Shown: one piece after another, positions 61,252 through 64,000 of the stretch | Position numbering within the stretch: position 1 is the first letter of the stretch | How the letters are laid out: each line of letters starts with the position of its first letter | Assembly (NCBI GenBank): GCA_033584155.1 | Contig: CP138355.1 | Coordinates: 3,109,826-3,173,825 of the forward strand | DNA from: Candidatus Electrothrix scaldis | Lineage (GTDB): Bacteria > Desulfobacterota > Desulfobulbia > Desulfobulbales > Desulfobulbaceae | Length of the DNA stretch: 64,000 nucleotides | Direction: 5' to 3' | Notes under the pieces: generated by a model | What the model saw: only the letters and a program-made list of their open reading frames with translations | Told to the model about the DNA's origin: nothing | The model's database searches: none | Translations under genes and position numbers: made by a program

Positions 61252-62073
61252 ATGGACGTTGAGAAATTGCTCGGCAAGCTGTTACATGAAATCACAGATT
61301 CCGGTGGCAAACAATTTAATAAAAAGTATAAGAAATATAAAAAAAAGCATAAACACAAAGGCAAAGAGGGGTATTATCACCAGGGCCGTACTGCTCATCA
61401 CTCCTCGAAAAAGACCTCCTTACTTGATAATCTGACCGGCAACCTGAAGTCTGGCAAAGGTCTGCTCACAGCTATAGGCTTAGGAGTTGGTGCCTACGAA
61501 ATATACCGAACAAGCAGACAAACGCAACAGCCCCAGAGCACAGGCAGTGCGCAACAGTATTCCCCCCAGACGCCTTTAGGACAGCAGGCCGGAGGAGCCC
61601 CTCCCCCACCTCCTCCGCCAGCCGGGGCGCCCCAGGAGCAAAGCTATAGCACCCCTCCTTCTGGTACTGCACCTCCTGCTATAAGTACAGCTGAAGTGGT
61701 TGAGATGGAGCCGGTTCACACTGTCCTGGATGAGCAGGAGATCGCCCGCCGTCTGATTCGAGTGATGGTCGGAGCTGCTCATGCAGATGGTACACTGGAT
61801 CAAGAGGAAGAAAAAGCCATCCTTGACCACCTCCGTCATGTTGAACTGGCCCAGGAAGAAAAGATGTTTCTCTTGGAAGAACTGCATCATCCCAGGACAA
61901 TAGATGAACTCACGCAAGGCATTGAAGATGCTCGCCTGGGCCAAGCCATGTACGCCCTTGCAGCCTCAGCAGTGCTTATTGACACAGAAAGTGAACGGCA
62001 ATGGTTTGATGCATTAGGAAAAGCCCTCGGGCTCAGCCAGGAAGTCTGCCGCTTCATCGAAGAAAACCAATAA
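61252..62073 (+). CDS. TerB/DUF533-like protein
   Basis: 273 residues from the ATG at 61252 (MDVEKLLGKLLHEI), which follows a GGGGAG box; the longer frame from 61201 adds 17 unlikely residues. A Lys/His-rich basic region (KKYKKYKKKHKHKGKEG) is followed by one hydrophobic helix (LLTAIGLGVGAYEIY), a Pro/Gln-rich linker with a run of seven prolines (GGAPPPPPPPAGAP), then a DUF533/TerB-like helical domain (LIRVMVGAAHADGTLDQEEEKAILDHL, ALAASAVLIDTESERQWFDALG). TerB-type domains bind metals or membranes in stress responses. It lies 37 bases upstream of asnB. Confidence 0.8.
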   Translation: MDVEKLLGKLLHEITDSGGKQFNKKYKKYKKKHKHKGKEGYYHQGRTAHHSSKKTSLLDNLTGNLKSGKGLLTAIGLGVGAYEIYRTSRQTQQPQSTGSAQQYSPQTPLGQQAGGAPPPPPPPAGAPQEQSYSTPPSGTAPPAISTAEVVEMEPVHTVLDEQEIARRLIRVMVGAAHADGTLDQEEEKAILDHLRHVELAQEEKMFLLEELHHPRTIDELTQGIEDARLGQAMYALAASAVLIDTESERQWFDALGKALGLSQEVCRFIEENQ

Positions 62074-62110
62074 TTTCTCTACGTAACCGAGTAAAGCCCA
62101 GAAAAAAAGT

Positions 62111-63955
62111 ATGTGCGGTATTGCCTTATTATATAGCGAAGACTTAACCGGTGAAAAGCACCGGAGCAGGATGAGTCGTGCGCTCCGGACTATGCAGCAT
62201 AGAGGCCCGGATGACCAAGGTATATGGCAAGGGGCTGGGATAAGCATCGGGCACCGTCGCCTCTCTATCATTGATCAGGCGGGCAGTCTCCAGCCCATGC
62301 AGAGCCCAGACGGGCATTTCACCCTCAGCTTTAATGGCGAAATCTATAATTACAAAGAGCTGCGCCCAGCCCTGGAAGATAGGTGGCAGTTTCAGACGCA
62401 GGGTGATACCGAGGTATTACTTGCTGGCTTGATCATAGAGGGTACGTCCTTCATCGATAAGATGGAAGGGATGTGGGCCTTTGCACTCTGGGATAATCTG
62501 GAAAAACGCCTCCTGCTCTGCCGGGACAGGATGGGAAAAAAACCTCTCTATTACCAGGCAAAGGGGACTTCCCTTCTCTGCGCATCAGAGCTTCCTGCCC
62601 TGAGTAACCTGACAACTCAAATATGGGAGGAGGATCAGGATTCCACAGCTGATTTTCTTCGACATGGCTATTACCTGCCAGGAACAACCGCATACCAAGG
62701 CGTTCACGAAGTTCTTCCTGGCCATCTCCTCCGCTGGTCCCCAGGGGGCTCCTGCCACGAAGAGGCCTATTGGCAATTGCAAATCCGTTCCTATGCCGGA
62801 ACTCAGGAAGATGCAGCTATAGAATTACGCAGGACACTCATACGCGCCGTTGAACGGCGCATGGTTGCAGATGTTGAGGTAGGGGCCTTTCTTTCTGGAG
62901 GCGTTGACTCATCACTCGTGGTCTCGATTATGGCTGCGGAGTTGGGTGTGCATCCGAAAACCTTCACCATAGGCTTTCGTGAACGCTCGTATGATGAACG
63001 AGAATTTGCCGAGCAAATAGCGGTCAAGCAAAACACAGATCACTATGTACAGGTCCTGGAGTCCTGGGACCGTGACTATCTGACCGGCTTGATTCTGAAC
63101 AATATCGGCCAGCCTTTTTCCGACTCATCGCTTTTGCCCACAGCAATGGTTTCCCAACTTGCGGCTTCCAAGGTCAAGGTGGCCCTTTCCGGTGATGGCG
63201 GTGACGAGTTATTTAGTGGCTACCAGCGCTATCAGGCCAGATCCATTCTGCGCTGGTATACACGGGTGCCCAAACCGCTCCGTACGGGTGTGGAAAAACT
63301 TATTCGAGCTATTCCTGAGCCTATGGCGCATCATAGTCGCTCGCTCATTAAAAAGGCCCATCTCTTTCAGGATATTCTTAATCGGATTGAGGAAGAAACG
63401 CCCTACTTCGCCCCGGTTCTCTACGCACGTGACGAATATAATGCACTCTTTCCCGACTTGCAGGGCAAGGGCCATATCCCACCCCACATCCCTGAAGAAT
63501 GTACCCTTGATGACATCCAACGTATGATGTTTGCAGATGCCCTGATTTATCTCCCCCAGGATATTCTCGTGAAGGTTGATAGAGCCTCAATGGGGAATTC
63601 ATTGGAAAGCAGGGCCCCCTTTCTTGATCGAGATGTTGTGGAACTGGCCTTTTCTCTTCCCCGGAAGTGGCACCGATCAGGAATTCTTGGCAAAAAAATG
63701 CTACGACAAGCTTTCTCTGATATTTTACCAGCTACCATTTGGAACAGACGCAAACAGGGTTTTGGAGTTCCTATCCATGACTGGTTCAGAAATGAACTTG
63801 GTGATGAATTAGAGCAACTCCTTACCCTGAAACAGACTCCGATGAATAGCCCACAGGTTCTCCAACTTTTACAACAGCACAGGCAGGGACTTCGTGATCA
63901 TGGCTATAGGCTCTGGTGTTTGTATATCTATTTGCTCTGGCAAAAAAACAGGTAA
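62111..63955 (+). CDS. asnB: Glutamine-hydrolysing asparagine synthase
   Basis: The 614-residue two-domain enzyme starts MCGIALLY with the catalytic N-terminal Cys2 exposed after Met removal. The glutaminase domain contains HRGPDDQG, SFNGEIYNYKEL and DTEVLLAG; the synthetase domain has the PP-loop FLSGGVDSSLV and GDGGDELFSGYQRY. It makes asparagine or amidates a sugar or peptide in polysaccharide loci. The length and SLESRAPFLDRDVVELAFSLP favour the family often seen in exopolysaccharide clusters; with no cluster visible, the basic assignment stands. Confidence 0.93.
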   Translation: MCGIALLYSEDLTGEKHRSRMSRALRTMQHRGPDDQGIWQGAGISIGHRRLSIIDQAGSLQPMQSPDGHFTLSFNGEIYNYKELRPALEDRWQFQTQGDTEVLLAGLIIEGTSFIDKMEGMWAFALWDNLEKRLLLCRDRMGKKPLYYQAKGTSLLCASELPALSNLTTQIWEEDQDSTADFLRHGYYLPGTTAYQGVHEVLPGHLLRWSPGGSCHEEAYWQLQIRSYAGTQEDAAIELRRTLIRAVERRMVADVEVGAFLSGGVDSSLVVSIMAAELGVHPKTFTIGFRERSYDEREFAEQIAVKQNTDHYVQVLESWDRDYLTGLILNNIGQPFSDSSLLPTAMVSQLAASKVKVALSGDGGDELFSGYQRYQARSILRWYTRVPKPLRTGVEKLIRAIPEPMAHHSRSLIKKAHLFQDILNRIEEETPYFAPVLYARDEYNALFPDLQGKGHIPPHIPEECTLDDIQRMMFADALIYLPQDILVKVDRASMGNSLESRAPFLDRDVVELAFSLPRKWHRSGILGKKMLRQAFSDILPATIWNRRKQGFGVPIHDWFRNELGDELEQLLTLKQTPMNSPQVLQLLQQHRQGLRDHGYRLWCLYIYLLWQKNR

Positions 63956-64000
63956 CAGAGGCTATTACTTCATTCATGTTACATGTTTTCCCTCATTCAG

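Noticed and set aside
1-64000. CRISPR array, tRNA, rRNA or reverse transcriptase
   Set aside because: I looked for regularly spaced repeats, cloverleaf-like sequences and an RT-type catalytic YxDD motif among the supported genes and found none; a weak tRNA cannot be fully excluded by eye.

Overview
The window comes from a Gram-negative bacterium: it carries lpxB, tatC, lipoproteins with lipoboxes and OmpA-like domains. Base composition is close to balanced, two-component and HD-GYP signalling genes are plentiful, and many NTPase-based conflict genes sit among insertion sequences. This mix fits a sulfate-reducing or sulfur-oxidising Desulfobacterota, such as a Desulfobulbales or filamentous 'cable-bacterium'-like lineage. 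That placement is inference; no rRNA or other phylogenetic marker is present. I saw no tRNA, rRNA, CRISPR array or reverse transcriptase.

Layout. 1-4.8 kb: housekeeping genes (a partial double solute-binding-domain gene, an FtsB/DivIC-like protein, DUF523, tatC, serS). 5.0-13.6 kb: a minus-strand conflict operon. In transcription order it holds an FGE-fold protein, a trypsin-co-occurring small protein, a trypsin-like protease, a MoxR AAA+ ATPase, and a degenerate vWA-FGE protein. The operon has been hit by a 1,675-bp IS1380-type element and a 224-bp MITE. The two FGE-fold genes end in 96-bp variable regions whose 23 differences all fit adenine-specific mutagenesis of one template, the signature of a diversity-generating retroelement (DGR) acting in trans. 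13.7-19.2 kb: a Uma2 nuclease, hisD, DUF2058, a CNNM/CBS transporter and a MobB/iron-alcohol-dehydrogenase fusion. 19.4-22.5 kb: an orphan membrane protein next to a decayed IS5-like element. 22.7-24.8 kb: trpS and a secreted ParB-like protein. 24.8-27.3 kb: an AT-rich array of small minus-strand genes; two are integron gene cassettes with attC sites whose R'' boxes match their own cassette starts exactly. 27.3-29.0 kb: an IS4-like element disrupted by a second copy of the MITE.

29.2-36.9 kb: a minus-strand cluster of TelA-family protein, membrane protein, two solute-binding-OmpA fusions, a vWA lipoprotein and another lipoprotein. 37.0-43.6 kb: a truncated radical-SAM gene, the second IS1380 copy, and a 1,400-residue CHAT-SIR2-STAND-TPR protein. 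44.0-45.9 kb: a 1,856-bp IS with 5-bp target duplications. 46.0-50.8 kb: lpxB with a REC-DUF3369-HD-GYP regulator and a MASE3 histidine kinase. 50.8-55.2 kb: two more large sensor kinases. 55.3-60.9 kb: UbiB/ABC1 kinase, phasin-like protein, a stand-alone RapZ C-terminal domain, a ClC channel and a dGTPase-like HD hydrolase. 61.2-64.0 kb: a TerB/DUF533-like protein and asnB.

The most exciting content is the DGR-diversified ternary conflict operon (5.0-13.6 kb) and the CHAT-SIR2-STAND protein (39.3-43.6 kb). Both were hit by the same IS1380 element in the same TATTA target and the same orientation relative to the gene, so that the IS end supplies the stop codon.
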